From Scolanthus callimorphus (lineage: Eukaryota > Cnidaria > Anthozoa > Actiniaria > Edwardsiidae), in contig CM066924.1 in assembly GCA_033964015.1 (NCBI GenBank), positions 8,042,251-8,106,250 of the forward strand: a stretch of 64,000 nt of DNA. The letters are read 5' to 3'. The position numbers were made by a program, and so were the translations under genes. This document shows positions 31,334-43,168 of the stretch, piece by piece (the first letter of the stretch is position 1; each line of letters begins with the position of its first letter). The notes under the pieces were generated by a model. The model saw only the letters and a program-made list of their open reading frames with translations, was not told the origin of the DNA and made no database searches.

Positions 31334-33446
31334 GGCATGGGTCCATGCGGCCACGCCCTTAAAACATTCAATCCAGTCCTTAATTTGGATGAATTACAGA
31401 TAGGCTTCTTGTTCTGATATAATGTCATAGGTATCGTCATTCTTGATAATTTTGTTGATTGTTGTTCCCATGGGAACCAATTCTTAACCTTTGACCTCAA
31501 TTTTGAGAAATGAAACTTCAAAGCTTCGGGAGTATCAGAAAATTCACATCTCTCTTGAAACCATCCTATGGAGATGGTAGGCTATTAGGTAGTATTTATC
31601 ACTCCAATTCGATATCTTGCACAACATTTCTAATTTCGAAGTTATTAAAGGATATCAAATTTCACAGTGTCCTAAAATAGGATTCCTAATGACATGGACA
31701 TTTTCTCGAATTGGAACAGATATACCTGTGGTGACCTTAAACACATCACATTGTTAAGGTTACAGGATACATTCGCTGGGTGTGCGTTTTCAAAACCTTG
31801 TCGCGGCGTAAATATTCATCGCATCGCCATAACCAATACATCATTTTAAAGATAAAATGTGAAATTTATCTGCTGTTAAGCTTTTGTAGCAGTTTCATGA
31901 AAATTATTTACGGCGCACAGCAAAAACCGCGTTTTCGACCGCCCCTGATAAACGCTTTGATAGGCCGCGGCAGTTTACAGGCTTGGCAAATCTGACTGCG
32001 CAATATCAATCACCACATTGTTGTCTCTAAAAGTGTGTCGGGCTTTTTAATTGAAGGCTTTGTTTAGGAATGATCGAACGATCAAGTTGATCTTGTGTTT
32101 AATAGTTAACTGGAACCCTATCGTGATAAATAATTTTTGAAATACTGCGAAATTCACAAAAGCCCGACACAATTTTGCTCCCCAACCATTTATCTATCTC
32201 ATGGCAAAATTTCAAAGCATTCCGTTTAAAACCTGTTGGTCTATCAAAGCATTTATGCACTAGATTTAGCGAAATCTTAAAGGCGAGTTTTGGGCTTCTA
32301 AAGTTGTGTAAACATAAGAGGGATTAGTGACGAATTTGTCATCACGCACTTCACTTTCAGCCAATCACGGCAGGCACCCCCGGTGTGCCAGCAAGGACAT
32401 ACTTTTTCGCGCGGAATAGATAATGAGGCTTCTTTCCGGTCTCTTGTATTAAATTGTCCAAGCGAACATTTATTATCGTCTTCGAATTCGAAATCAAACA
32501 GTACGGTTGAGCCGCGTCCAAAACCGAGTTCTAAGAAGTGCCCATGCTTTGAAAAGGGAAAAGCGAAACCAAAGCAAAGGCGCGCGCCGAGAAAACGACA
32601 AAGACAAATCGCTTTGGCTTTCAGACGATTCTTTATCTCCATCGAACTTGATGCAATTGGTGGATCTTCTGTCCGCTGTTCTTCGTCAGCATTCCTTGGA
32701 TTGGGTTGATCGAACATGAGCCTTTGTCAGACAGAGCGAGTTGTGATTTCATGTTCTCCTGAAAGCTTAAAGATTTTTTTTTTTGGCTCCTTTCGCACGC
32801 TTTGAGACCCAAGGACTGCGGTTAAGCTTTTTTCGCTTCCCCATGATTGGGAATAGAGAATTTTCAGAAAAATCGCTTCTACACGACACTTATACACTAA
32901 CCAGAGAACAACAATGTGTGACAAAATATGGCGGACCATAACAGTCACCTAAATGTCCCGTATGTTACGCGAAAATACTAATGATGTGTGCTGAACCGAG
33001 ACATCACAATAGGATTAAAGGATTATCTCGCCTGTATTGAAAGACATATTTCTCGGGCATTTCTAGTTTTCTATACATTTCTCACGCTGCTTTTAAGATT
33101 TCAATAATTTTTTTTCGAGAGAGTAAAGATCAGGCCTTGATGAGGAAGAACTGTGATTTTCGAAAATTTCGCAAATAGAAGGCCGCGAATGTATCCTGTA
33201 ACCTTAAGTCCCCAGAGTTTGTAACTTTTGCATACCTCCCGAGGACGTTTATGAAAATTGCTTAAATGTTAGGTTCAAAGGTCACATTCCATGTTTCTAT
33301 GGAAACAAAACATATAAGATTTATGTATTTCATGACCGTTAACAACCTTAACCATGTTTGACAGTGGGGGAAGCAAAGCCACTGAAGATAGACCACCCCC
33401 TAACGTTTTTGATCCGCCATTTTGAATGCAAAATGAGACCCATGCC
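31334..33446. mobile_element. TTAA-flanked element (outer)
   Basis: Short inverted ends GGCATGGGTC / GACCCATGCC are flanked by TTAA at 31330-31333 and 33447-33450. TTAA duplication is the signature of piggyBac-type insertion. The 2.1 kb body includes a second TTAA element (31758-33203) and no transposase. The short TIR makes the outer element less certain than the inner one. The right flank of both elements begins TTAAGTCCCC, so the two junction regions are related. Confidence 0.55.
31758..33203. mobile_element. TTAA-flanked element (inner), non-autonomous
   Basis: 1,446 bp bounded by perfect 19 bp inverted repeats GGTTACAGGATACATTCGC and flanked by TTAA on both sides (31754-31757, 33204-33207), as expected for a piggyBac-type insertion. 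It contains overlapping open stretches of 139 codons (32717-32298, minus) and 108 codons (32383-32709, plus), but neither shows a piggyBac transposase motif or another domain I recognise. Most likely a MITE-like derivative carrying captured or random sequence. Confidence 0.8.
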
Positions 33447-33450
33447 TTAA

Positions 33451-36061
33451 GTCCCCTGAGTTTGGCGCCGCCATAACTAAAGCTGCGCTTGAGGACGTCG
33501 ACACGTAGTTTTTGTGAGAGTAATTTTGACGCCAATGTGTGACATTTATAGACAGGCGCTCTTAAATCTCTTTGAAATGCCGAATAACAAGCCTTCGGCG
33601 AAGGAAAACTTATCAAATTTAATTTTACGTGATAATGCTCTTTGAGCCACGTGGCGAGTGCTGTTTCGTGTCATTGCTCATCTTAAGGTGGATCGACCCA
33701 GTAATTTTGCACCCATGCCAACCAATTTTGAACCTCTCATAAAAAAAAACAGTTTGAATTCAATCGCGCAGCCAATATAACATACCTACTACACATAGAC
33801 TGAAACACATGTCAGTACAAAATTTGGGGAGAGATCCGAGTTAGTATCACGTGACAATCAGGCCACGCCTAATTTTACTCTCACCCCACTTTCAGGCTGT
33901 AACGATATTTTTTCAATAAATGCTCTATGGTACCTCGAGATTGATTGATTGCCTACGTGTAACTGAAGTTTGACTAAATTCTACAAGCCCAATCTGAAGA
34001 CATTTTAGGATTTCTAAATCAGAGCTATAATTTATGTAAAATTCAGTGTAGTGAACTAACATGGCAGAGTTTGGTATTTCATGATTATAAATTGAAGGTT
34101 TTTATAGCTCATTCTATTTTGAATATGTTTAAGGAAGGTGATGCCTCTAATAAGAATTACATATAATTATAATACGTCGGAGAGTAGCCAAGCAAGGACA
34201 TGCCCACGTGCGCTCCATTGGAATTCGATTTTGTGCCGAACGGGAAACAATAGCAAATCCCAGAGCAGAAACTACAGAAATACATCCAATGTTTATCGAT
34301 CTCTGCGTTCCCAGTTGAACGCCTTAGAGGATTTCAATTGATATGAAACTACGAAGACAAACTTTACATTGATTCATTTGTGTCTTCCAAAAATTTGATG
34401 TGAAAAAAACTACGATTTTTTAAATCAGACCAAATTTGTTGAAAGTAGGCCCAAATCTATATATTAGTCGATTCAATGATATGAATCATGCATTCATTGT
34501 TGACTGCACTTTTTTCCGCGCAGACGCCCTACATTTCAACCAATTTGTAACTTCACTGCGCAAAGGATAAAAATGCAATATTCCGGCAATCCTAAATCAG
34601 CTATAAAACGATCATTTATTGGAATACAGCGGAAAGCACAAATTTAAGTTATGCTGTCTAAAGTTGATTCTTCAATGATATGAGAATAATTGTGGTTGCA
34701 TGCTTCTACTTGAAGGAAAAAGGCCAGAACATGAATAGCTTCTCAAGCCATGTCAAGCTGTGTTCAAACAGTTTAACTGAAATAAATTAAACTTCATAGT
34801 CATACTCAGCCGGATTTGATATTAGGAAAAGATGTTCTGTAACTTACCTCACGCAGAAATGCTTTTCTATCTTTTCTAGGCGCCTTCTTGGCTTTGGAAA
34901 CTGTAAACTCTTCTACCCTGCGAGCAGAGGAAATCACTGCTCGCAGGGTATAACTCTTCAAACTCATCGCACGAATGTATTGTGTGACTACACAGTGCAT
35001 TTGTGTTGTATTTTCATCAAAGAATGTTGAGATTTTCTTTCAACATCACCGAGCAGAGAAAATTCGCGGAGAAGATCCGTGACTCTCTCCCGCGTTAGAA
35101 TCCATGTTCACATGCGACGCAAACAGTAGCTAGCTAGGCACGATCGCTAGGCCAGTGTGTGCTCCATTCTGATTGGTTAACTGTTTCAATCTGGTAAAAC
35201 GTTATTTTAGTCGCCTGACAGGAGCGGACAGGAGCCGTTTCACCAAAAAATAGTAACAAGACCCCCAGCAACGGGTGCTGGAATTGTATTTTCTTGTTGT
35301 TACGATGTATGACGTAATTCCCCTTGGGAATCACTATTCTCTTATATACCACTCCTTAGCAGTGGCTGTTCACTTGACATCGCACATTCCTGTTATCAAC
35401 CGGGGCCAATTTTTCCCTGTTCATTGTAATAATACTTCCAACGAAACAAAGAGTTGTTGGAAAGTGTGTTCATTATGGTTCATAGCTTTATTATAATTCC
35501 AGGTAATTTAGAATGATTGAATATGTTTCAGATTATTTTCTGGGAGAACTCTTCTTATACTGCCATTTCGTACACGATTGATGTGCAACTGTGTTTCTTG
35601 ATAGGCTTAACACTTTGGTATGAAAAGTATAATATCTAGCATATAATCTCGCTTCCTGGATTTCCAATCTGGTAGTTAGTAACCGAACGTTTAGTTAGTC
35701 AGTTTAGTGTAAAGCTTTAATCCTCGGAGCTTAATACGTTGCATCGAACGAGGAATACGTTCCCGGGTTTTTGTCCCACAGGGTTTTGTCCCGGGTTTTC
35801 GTATCAGGCAGCGTATCATGGTTTGCATTTCTATTAGGTTTAAGTACTTAGCTTTTTAGGTAAAAGTTTTGTAATTATGTAACTTTAAATTTTCTCGTCA
35901 TTTTGTACTTAAGGTTGGCCAAATTATTTCTATTATATGGTACATTTTTTGTTTTTCAAGAGAGTAATCATGCTTATGGCATGCTTCATTATGACCTCAC
36001 ACAAGCACAAAACGTAATGACTAGTTATTCCATTGAGTGTTAATCCTAACTGTCCACAAGC
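33451..36061. other. Unassigned 2.6 kb
   Basis: No supported gene. A single TTAAGGTGGATCGACCC end at 33683 resembles a piggyBac-type terminus, but I find no matching right end. At 34979-34847 (minus) a short frame beginning MSLKSYTLRAVISSARRVEE ends exactly at a strong donor (GAG|GTAAGT), which could be a first exon; it contains a ccctgcgagcag hairpin. No further exon is recognisable. Confidence 0.35.
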
Positions 36062-37415
36062 TAATAATAATAATAATAATAATCAGTTTAATTACTCTTT
36101 TCGTAGCTTAACAGCTAAATTACAAGAGTGGTCAGTATTCAATTCAATTTACATACATCTCACACACATCAACTATATCTATATGTAACAAACATACCTA
36201 ATCGCTTTGTCGAGGCCACAGCTGGGTCACCCCTAGCAGCGCCAGACCGAAGATTATATCCGTGAGACACACTTGTGCGCGGTGGTAACAAGTTGGCAAG
36301 GACACCAGTGTCCCGTACTCTCTGGATAAACTTAGTACAAGCTGCGTGGCGCCGATCCGAGAGAGTATGGAGACCACAGCGCACAAGTGCGTCTTCGTAT
36401 GAAAACCCAGGATAGATGATATATAAGGCTGTTTTTTGAACACTCTCAACTAGAAAACTTAAGTAAACTGGCAAGTTAGCCCAGACTGGAGAGGCATACT
36501 CCAGCACAGAGCGAATCAGGCTGGAGTACACCAAGACCAGGTCCTCTTCAACAACACCAGCCCTCTTCAAGCAGCGCAGTGCGTATAGGCGTTTGCGCGC
36601 CCTCTTGACAATGTACTCGCAGTGCGTACTCCAGCATAGATTTTCTTCAATGTGAACACCAAGCAATTTATACGTGGTGACGCGCTTAATTACAGACCCA
36701 GAAAGCTGTAGAGGAGGAGGATGGTGTGGTTTATACTGTAAGAAATCAACAAACATCTCCTTGCATTTGACTGGGCTGAGTCGCATGCCATGCTCACTAG
36801 CGTATGAGGAAATATCTCTAGCAATGAACGGCAAAACACTGGTGGAGCACCTAGGTATAATCTCTATTATAGAAAGGTCGTCAACATATTTAGCCCTGGT
36901 TTTCCATTGTTTGGCTAGATTATTCACAAGTACGGCAAAAAGTAAGGGTGCCAATTTTGTCCCTTGGGGAATACCACCCCTCGGTACAACATGGCCCGAG
37001 ATGACATTACCTATTTTAACCGACTGTGATCTACCTGTTAAAAACGATCCGATCCACGTGATGAGCACATTATGCACCCCGAGATTGCGCAGCTCAGTAC
37101 AGAGGACATTATGGTCCACAAGGTCGAAACCTTTGCTAAAGTCAGTAAATAAAATTCTGGCATAGCAATGGCCATTGTCCAGTGCTTCTAGAATACAATG
37201 TAAGGTGTAAATTAAGGCATGCGTAGTTGATTTACCCTGAAGTGCAAATTGCAAAAAGTCAATATTATCAATGACTTGACGATACAAAGAGCTAAGTGTG
37301 AAACCTTCCATGATTTTAGCTATCTGACCTGTGAGAGTAATGGGTCTTAGATCATTGTCTACTAACTTGGGAGCACCATGTGTACGAGTCACATGGAGCA
37401 CCATGTGTACGAGTC
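36062..37415 (-). mobile_element. 5'-truncated CR1-like LINE
   Basis: Minus-strand LINE 3' portion: reverse transcriptase frame (37404-36169), a short 3' UTR and an (att)n trinucleotide tail (aataataat... on the plus strand at 36063-36083). The 5' end is a truncation next to a 24 bp tandem duplication, 'ggagcaccatgtgtacgagt' repeated at about 37370 and 37394, which may have arisen during integration. Confidence 0.8.
36169..37404 (-). CDS. CR1-like reverse transcriptase, C-terminal part
   Basis: A 411-codon open frame without internal stops. Reverse transcriptase motifs are clear: RPITLTGQIAKIMEGF, FALQGKSTTHAL, FTDFSKGFDLVDH (the catalytic F.DF.KAFD motif, with Ala replaced by Gly), RGGIPQGTKLAPLLF and KYVDDLS as the YxDD box. 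The thumb and a C-terminal YNLRS segment follow. The endonuclease and the start of RT are missing, so the copy cannot move by itself. The unbroken frame implies recent insertion. Host function is not suggested. Confidence 0.88.
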   Translation of the reverse strand: MVLHVTRTHGAPKLVDNDLRPITLTGQIAKIMEGFTLSSLYRQVIDNIDFLQFALQGKSTTHALIYTLHCILEALDNGHCYARILFTDFSKGFDLVDHNVLCTELRNLGVHNVLITWIGSFLTGRSQSVKIGNVISGHVVPRGGIPQGTKLAPLLFAVLVNNLAKQWKTRAKYVDDLSIIEIIPRCSTSVLPFIARDISSYASEHGMRLSPVKCKEMFVDFLQYKPHHPPPLQLSGSVIKRVTTYKLLGVHIEENLCWSTHCEYIVKRARKRLYALRCLKRAGVVEEDLVLVYSSLIRSVLEYASPVWANLPVYLSFLVESVQKTALYIIYPGFSYEDALVRCGLHTLSDRRHAACTKFIQRVRDTGVLANLLPPRTSVSHGYNLRSGAARGDPAVASTKRLGMFVTYRYS

Positions 37416-38090
37416 ACGCACCAGGGAATCATATCATATTGTCGAGTATCTTTGCTCTTAGTACTGACACACATGATGCGAAGGGTTTTAATGAATCTAC
37501 ATTACCATATTTCTGTATAGACATCAAGACACAAATTCTGTATACGCAGAATGAAATTCATTACAGTTTAGAAAAAGTTCTTCATTTTTTCTGTTTTTCA
37601 GATAATTTTAGCGCGCGATTAGTTTCACATTTATCGCAAATCAAAGGGAATTTATTCAAGACAATAGGTATCTTAGTAGATTTGAAGCGTTGTCTGTATT
37701 TGCAAAAAAATAGGTATTTTGAACCACTGCCATTGCGTGTTATTAATAAAAAAACTAAGAAAATTTACACTCTAAGGTGGCTTATAGCAGTTTTTAGTTG
37801 ACTCTTCGGTCTGGTTTGGCCTGTATCTTACGTGCTATACATACACAGAAAGGCAAGCCACTTTACAAGAAACATGCAATTGATCGTTATATGTGTTTAC
37901 ATGTTTTGTTTAAATTGACGCTTCCATGGCAACGAAATGGCGGCCCTCCATTTTTTTAGTTGAAGAATCCACCCAGACATGCAAGATAACTTTTCGCAAT
38001 ACCAACGCCAATGAGGTCAGACTAGAAGTTTGAAGAAATAGGCCAAGAGCGTTTCGAAGACCATTTTTTGTCAAGAAAATCAAGCGTAGT
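37416..38090. other. Unassigned, no gene seen
   Basis: AT-rich sequence with one 156-codon open stretch (37331-37801) that overlaps the LINE antisense and has no domain. Nothing else found. Confidence 0.35.
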
Positions 38091-38224
38091 CAATCAAACT
38101 CGTGAGCCAATCAGATCCTTTCCTAGTTTTGCCTAGTGCAACATGTCTGTTGCGACATGTCTCGAAAAACAAGCCAAAGGAGTGCACTGAACAAGGATCC
38201 GATTGGCTCACACGATTGTGATTG
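38091..38224. mobile_element. 134 bp TIR element
   Basis: Inverted ends: 'cgtgagccaatcagatcctt' (38101-38120) against 'aaggatccgattggctcaca' (38193-38212), extended outward by caatcaaa/tgtgattg. The core contains an acatgtc hairpin. Probably a MITE; no target duplication defined. Confidence 0.7.
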
Positions 38225-38680
38225 AATACGCAGCCTACTTAACTGCCAAAGGCTCACTAGATTTGAACCTACAGGGTCAGGTGTTATCAGAAACACTTGC
38301 AAATGGCATTTCTAAAAGAAAGGTTTTTATTATAAACGTTGTGACTGGTGATTTTTCCAACTGTTATGTACCGTTCGAATTTTTGATATTGGGAGAGTGC
38401 AAGTGGGTTTTTTTTGCAAAAGAAAGGAATCTTGCGTTTGACTAGTTACCAGACCCCACCCGGTAAGGAGATAAAATTGCTCATATTATCAGAAATATTG
38501 ATCAAAATCAGTTGAAAAATAGATAATTCGACGTGTTTCTCTATAAACCATATTAGAAAATAACACCTATGTTGTATTGTGAATGTGCGCATTCTGATTG
38601 GTTAAAAAGCGTGTTTGTAAGAGACCTGAGAAACACGATTGTCACGCAACGCTGTCGCGCGTGTGTATGTTATTTTCCAA

Positions 38681-38868
38681 AAGCAATAAAAATACTTTCT
38701 GCGTGCTCTCTGGTTTCTTACAAACACTCGGGGAATGTTGGTCGAACTGATAAAACTTGAAAGACACTCGCCTTCGGCTGGTGTCTTTCAAGTTTTGATC
38801 AGTTCTCCCAACATCCCCCTCGTGTTTGTAAGAAAGCAGAGAGCACGCGGAAAGTACTTTTATTGCTT
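38681..38868. mobile_element. Near-perfect 188 bp palindrome
   Basis: The arms (38681-38773 and 38777-38868) pair almost completely: 'ttgaaagacactcgcc' meets its complement around a ttcggc loop, and the outer parts (gcgtgctctctggtttctta, agcaataaa) also match. A foldback MITE or a cruciform-forming sequence. The left flank (38570-38680) contains further 'gattggttaaaaagcg' repeat DNA. Confidence 0.8.
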
Positions 38869-39271
38869 AAGTGCAAAGTAGCCAAATGCAAAACGTTATA
38901 AGTAAAGATAAATACGTCGGAAAACTCGCAAGTGACGGTAGTGAGTACCACCTCGCTGCTTCCAGTCAGTATCATCTCTCGGCGGCAACGAACGCCGTCG
39001 TTGGCTTGTCGAAGATTAATCGATGAAATTCGGCGCTCGCTCGCAACGGAGATTATGCAAAACAACAGATGATTCTGGAACTCTGAAAAGTCTAACTAAG
39101 AGCGGTAAACAACGTAGACAATTATGTTTAGCGTATAGGATGAATAAATGTAGAAAGACCAGAATAAAATAAATTAGAAGCTATCAAAGCGACTAAGAAG
39201 GACAAATTAAAAAAGTCGCTCAAATCTGACCGTAGCATTTGCTTCGGTTGCACTGGACTAAATCCGCCCCT

Positions 39272-40030
39272 GGTTACTGAGAACCTTCGCGCACGTCCTC
39301 GGAAAAAAATCATACTCGCCCTTAGTTTAACCAAAACTTGTCAACCTATAAATCGTTGGAAAGCTTATAGAATGGACTAGCGGGCTATTGCAAAAAGAAG
39401 TAACATTTTAATAAAGATAATTTTGGGAAGGTTTTATAAAAATTTGAATATCACATTTTCAAGAGCAGAACTGCTTGACCTTGACTCCCAAGAAACACAT
39501 TGTTTTAATCCTTAAAGGTGTTTCTCAAAAACCGTGTCTGCGTTTTTTAAAATTTTGTTTAGTTCAAAAGTTATGATTTTTTAAAATTTTTAGAGCGTGA
39601 AAATTCTATAAAATTTGACCTTGGAAATTTCATAGTTTCAACACCTAACGATTAAAACAATGTGTTACTTGGAAGTGAAGATCGAAGCTGTTCTGCAGGG
39701 GTAGCTCTTGAAAGTGTCACACATTAGACCTTGGAAATTTAATAGTTTCAACACCTTTAAGGGGGACCTTTAACGATTAAAACAATGTGTTACTTGGAAT
39801 AAGTGAAGATCAAGCAGTTCTGCAGGGGTAGCTCTTGAAAGTGTCACACCCACATTTTTAATAAAACCTTTAAAAAAATTATATTTGTTAAAAAATGATT
39901 TCTTTTTGCCATAGCCCGCTAGTCAATTCTATAAGCTTTCCAACGATATATACCTAGGTGGTATGTTTTGGTTAAACAAGGAGTTGTATGATTTTTGTTC
40001 CGAGGTGGTGCGCGAAGGTTCTCAGTAACC
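39272..40030. mobile_element. 759 bp element with long inverted ends
   Basis: GGTTACTGAGAACCTTCGCG at 39272 is matched by the inverted copy ending at 40030. Pairing continues inward for about 130 bp through 'tttaaccaaaac', 'cgttggaaagcttatagaat' and 'gactagcgggctat'. Inside, a block of about 105 bp (from gaccttggaaattt to gaaagtgtcac) is directly repeated at about 39618 and 39727. The right flank is TTAA but the left is not, so the target duplication is uncertain. Confidence 0.75.
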
Positions 40031-40206
40031 TTAAATGAGATAAAACTGACTGGGAGCTCCGCTTTAAGCCAGTGCCTAAATCTATAAATTACAGGGTTGA
40101 ACGAAAATGGTAGTAAAACGCACACTTTCCTCGATCCGCCCCGCAATTTTGAAAATCGTACTACGACATTAGCGCCGAAAAGGTTTAATTTTGGAAGACG
40201 AAAGTC

Positions 40207-40635
40207 CCCGGGAGGGGGGGACGACTCCCACATTTTTTGGTCGGGGATGATCGTCAGAAATTTTCAGTTTCACCCTTAAAAGATACCAAACATGGCGCGT
40301 CTTAAACAATTTCTTACCCTCACAAAAGAAACCCTAAAAGATGAGGCCGTGTGTGCCAAGTAGGCGTGAAGGAGACAGGTATAACAGGTAAAAGATACCC
40401 ATCAAGAAATTTCCGTGTTTGACTAAAATTCCTTTAATGTTGGCTATTTTATCGTCTTCTCATTTTCTCATTTCTATATCGTCTTCTCGACTATTTTGGC
40501 CCTAAAAGATACCAATCTCCCTAACTTTATTGAAGATTAAGATCACCCCTAAAAGAGACCAAGGCCCCGTGATCAATGTAACCCCTAAAAGATACGACGA
40601 TCATCCTCGACCAAAAAATATGGGATCCCCCCCGG
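40207..40635. mobile_element. MITE B, 8 bp target duplication
   Basis: 429 bp, same family as 14321-14748. Flanked by the 8 bp direct repeat CGAAAGTC (40199-40206 and 40636-40643). Starts CCCGGGAGGGGGGG and ends in a C run; inner TIR 'ccattttttggtcgggg'-type with 'atgatcgtc'. Several inverted copies of 'ccctaaaagatacc' lie within. No coding capacity. Confidence 0.85.
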
Positions 40636-41085
40636 CGAAAGTCACGCTGATCAAATGCCGTCATCGAAAAAAAAAACATCGTAATGGGCCTTGATTGTTT
40701 TTAGTTATAAACGCTCGATCGCAGTATCCTCTTTATGCGCACGAAGCACACTGCAGTTTTGAAGATATTGAAAGAAATGAAAAAAACGGTGCAGGAGGTA
40801 AAGGAGAACTTGGCGTTTATTAATCACGCTTTACCGTCTGATGATACTAAATTTTAAAAAAAATTAATATTGACCGAATATGTTTGTTAAGACATCAGGT
40901 CCCTAAAAAATCAACACTGCTTACTCGATTTGTTTTTCCACCACCATCTTTACTTGCGCGTATTTTATTTTTCTAGGTAGAGTGGCCTGCTGGATGTTTT
41001 TTTTATTATTATATTATTATTTATAGTCATGTCCCCTTGTTCCAGAAATACCAACTCTTCCGCTTTTGGCGGGAGGCTCCCCGGG

Positions 41086-41512
41086 GGGACTCCCATATTT
41101 TTTGACCGGGGATGATCGTCGTATCTTTTAGGGGTTAAAATCACGTTGGTTTGGTCTCTTTTAGGGGTGATCTTGATCTTCAATAAATTTTAGGCAGATT
41201 GGTATCTTTTAGGGCCGAAACTGTGTCCAAATTGGTTTTCTCATGATGGTGCTTCTAAAAACCGTGTAAGAAAGAGAGATTATTCGATGGGAAGACGATG
41301 AATTCGAAACAAACACGGAAATGTCTTCATGGGTATTTTTCCCCTGTTACCTGTGTCCTTCGCGCCTATTTGGCACATAAGACCTCATCTTTTAGGGTAT
41401 CTTTGAGGATAATAATTTTTTTGAGCCACGCTATGGCCCGCCATGTTTGGTATCTTTTAGGGGTGAAACTGAAAATTTCCGACGATCATCCCCGGTCAAA
41501 AAATATGCTTGC
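41086..41512. mobile_element. MITE C, right end truncated
   Basis: Third copy of the family: ggggggactcccatatttttt and gaccggggatgatcgtcgta at the left, the same internal 'ggtatcttttaggg' motifs, and 'tccgacgatcatccccggtc' then aaaaaatatg at the right, where the terminal GGATCCCCC part is missing. No 8 bp duplication is recognisable because of this loss. Confidence 0.8.
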
Positions 41513-41615
41513 AATGCTTTTTTAAAGGTTTTGGTTGAATTTTATTTTTAGGGTTATTTTTTTAAATGTTATTTTAGGGGAGATTGTACGTTTCTTTCGA
41601 GTATATGAGTGAAAT

Positions 41616-43168
41616 AGACTAGACGAACTTTCGGAAAATCGTACTTCATGAGGCATTTTTTAGTAAAAGCTGGCAACAAGTGCCATCTTATGCGAAATTT
41701 TACGCTGAATCCGAATTTTTTTGTTGCCAACGCAGATTTTGCATTTTAAGAGGTGAAATGACGTCATGATTGACAGCTGTCACACAAACCTCTACAATTA
41801 ATTTTTCGCCGATTTTTCTTTTCAAATTTTAACGGCCAGTGAAATTCAAATGTATAAGTGGCAATGTGATATTCAAAAAAATATCTATATTATGGGATAG
41901 GGTGATTGATGGGCGTAGAACGTCATCCAAAATGGCGGATCCAAGATGGCCGCCGTGACGCCATTTTGGATATCTGTTGATTTTTTGAGGCCATCACGTT
42001 CAAAGGCTAAACTTAAAATAAAAAAAAAGACAAAACTTAAACGATTTTGCAATACATAAAAAGTAGCAACTGACGAATATGGTGGAAAGAGAATAATATA
42101 TAGGCAAATATCATTCAAAATTATAGCAACTTAGTCGTCCCTACTGTAAAAGTTCTCACTGACTATTGATTTCAAACCCTATCACTGAGTCAAATGCATC
42201 TACGACTATTGTTTTAAATGCATGCAGAATATTCCTCTTACACACACAGGAATAATAAATGATAAGAAAAAGGCAGGGATAAAGGGGGAAATCATTCTAT
42301 GGCAATTTAGGCGTTGCTCCAGCCTTTTCCGAATTTTTTTTATAGCCTGGTGGTAGCAACTTTGAACTTATAAGCAAAAGTAGCGAACATAAGACTTTAA
42401 TTTCTCCTCGGAGTAGCTTTCCTCTCTTGCTTGAAAGCCCTTTCCTATTCCAACCCTTTTCTTGTCTGAGGTTTCCTTTTGAGTTTTTTTGCTGGTCCCG
42501 AGGTTTCCGCTATTTTTCGATTATGCCACGGGGGCAGCAGATTGCATGATCTTTGTGAACGATATGAGGACTTCAAAGGCACAGTTTTGTTGCCGGGACT
42601 AAGGATGATCATCGTCATCGAAAAATGGTGATATCGTTTAGATCGTAAAATCAAGCGGCGGTGAATTTGATTCATCTTTTTATATTGATTTGCCTTTTAT
42701 ATATTTAATATGGCTTCATTCGATCAGCAGCACTGCATTTCATAATGTGATACCTTGAATTCATTGTCAGGTATTTATTTGCATGTCTTTTTTGACTACC
42801 AGACTGATAGTTTCTAAAAATCAAATTTGACGATATGGCGGCCATCTTGGATCCGCCATTTGAATATCACAGCAGCGCCATATCCGAATAATACGACAAT
42901 TTTTCGTATAGAACATTCTAGACTATCCTGTTCAAGTTAAATATTCGTTCGAATTTGAAATATAGTGACAAAACTTTTTTAAGGGGTTCGCGAACAGCTG
43001 TCAATCATGATGACGTCATTTTCACCATTAAATGCAAAATCAGGGATGGCAACAAAAAAATTCGGATTCAGCATGAAAAATTACATAAGAAAACTCTTGT
43101 TGCCAGCTCTTACTAAAAATGCCTCATGCGCCTTAAATATTGCAATTTTCTGATATTTCGTCTAGTCT
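41616..43168. mobile_element. 1.55 kb element with about 330 bp inverted arms
   Basis: AGACTAGACGAA at the left is mirrored by tttcgtctagtct at 43168. Arms share 'catgaggcatttttagtaa', 'gctggcaacaag', 'cgaatttttttgttgcca', 'atgacgtcatgattgacagc' and, nearer the centre, 'atggcggatccaagatggc'. The arms have diverged by substitutions and small gaps. No transposase is visible; the central 0.9 kb (about 41960-42830) has only short open stretches. Confidence 0.75.

Noticed and set aside
32298..32717. Overlapping 139- and 108-codon frames inside the inner TTAA element as genes
   Set aside because: Antisense shadows of each other, no domain, no splice or poly-A context; coding not supported.
33683..33702. 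Another TTAA-type transposon starting at 33683
   Set aside because: TTAAGGTGGATCGACCC resembles an end, but no inverted partner is present in the window.
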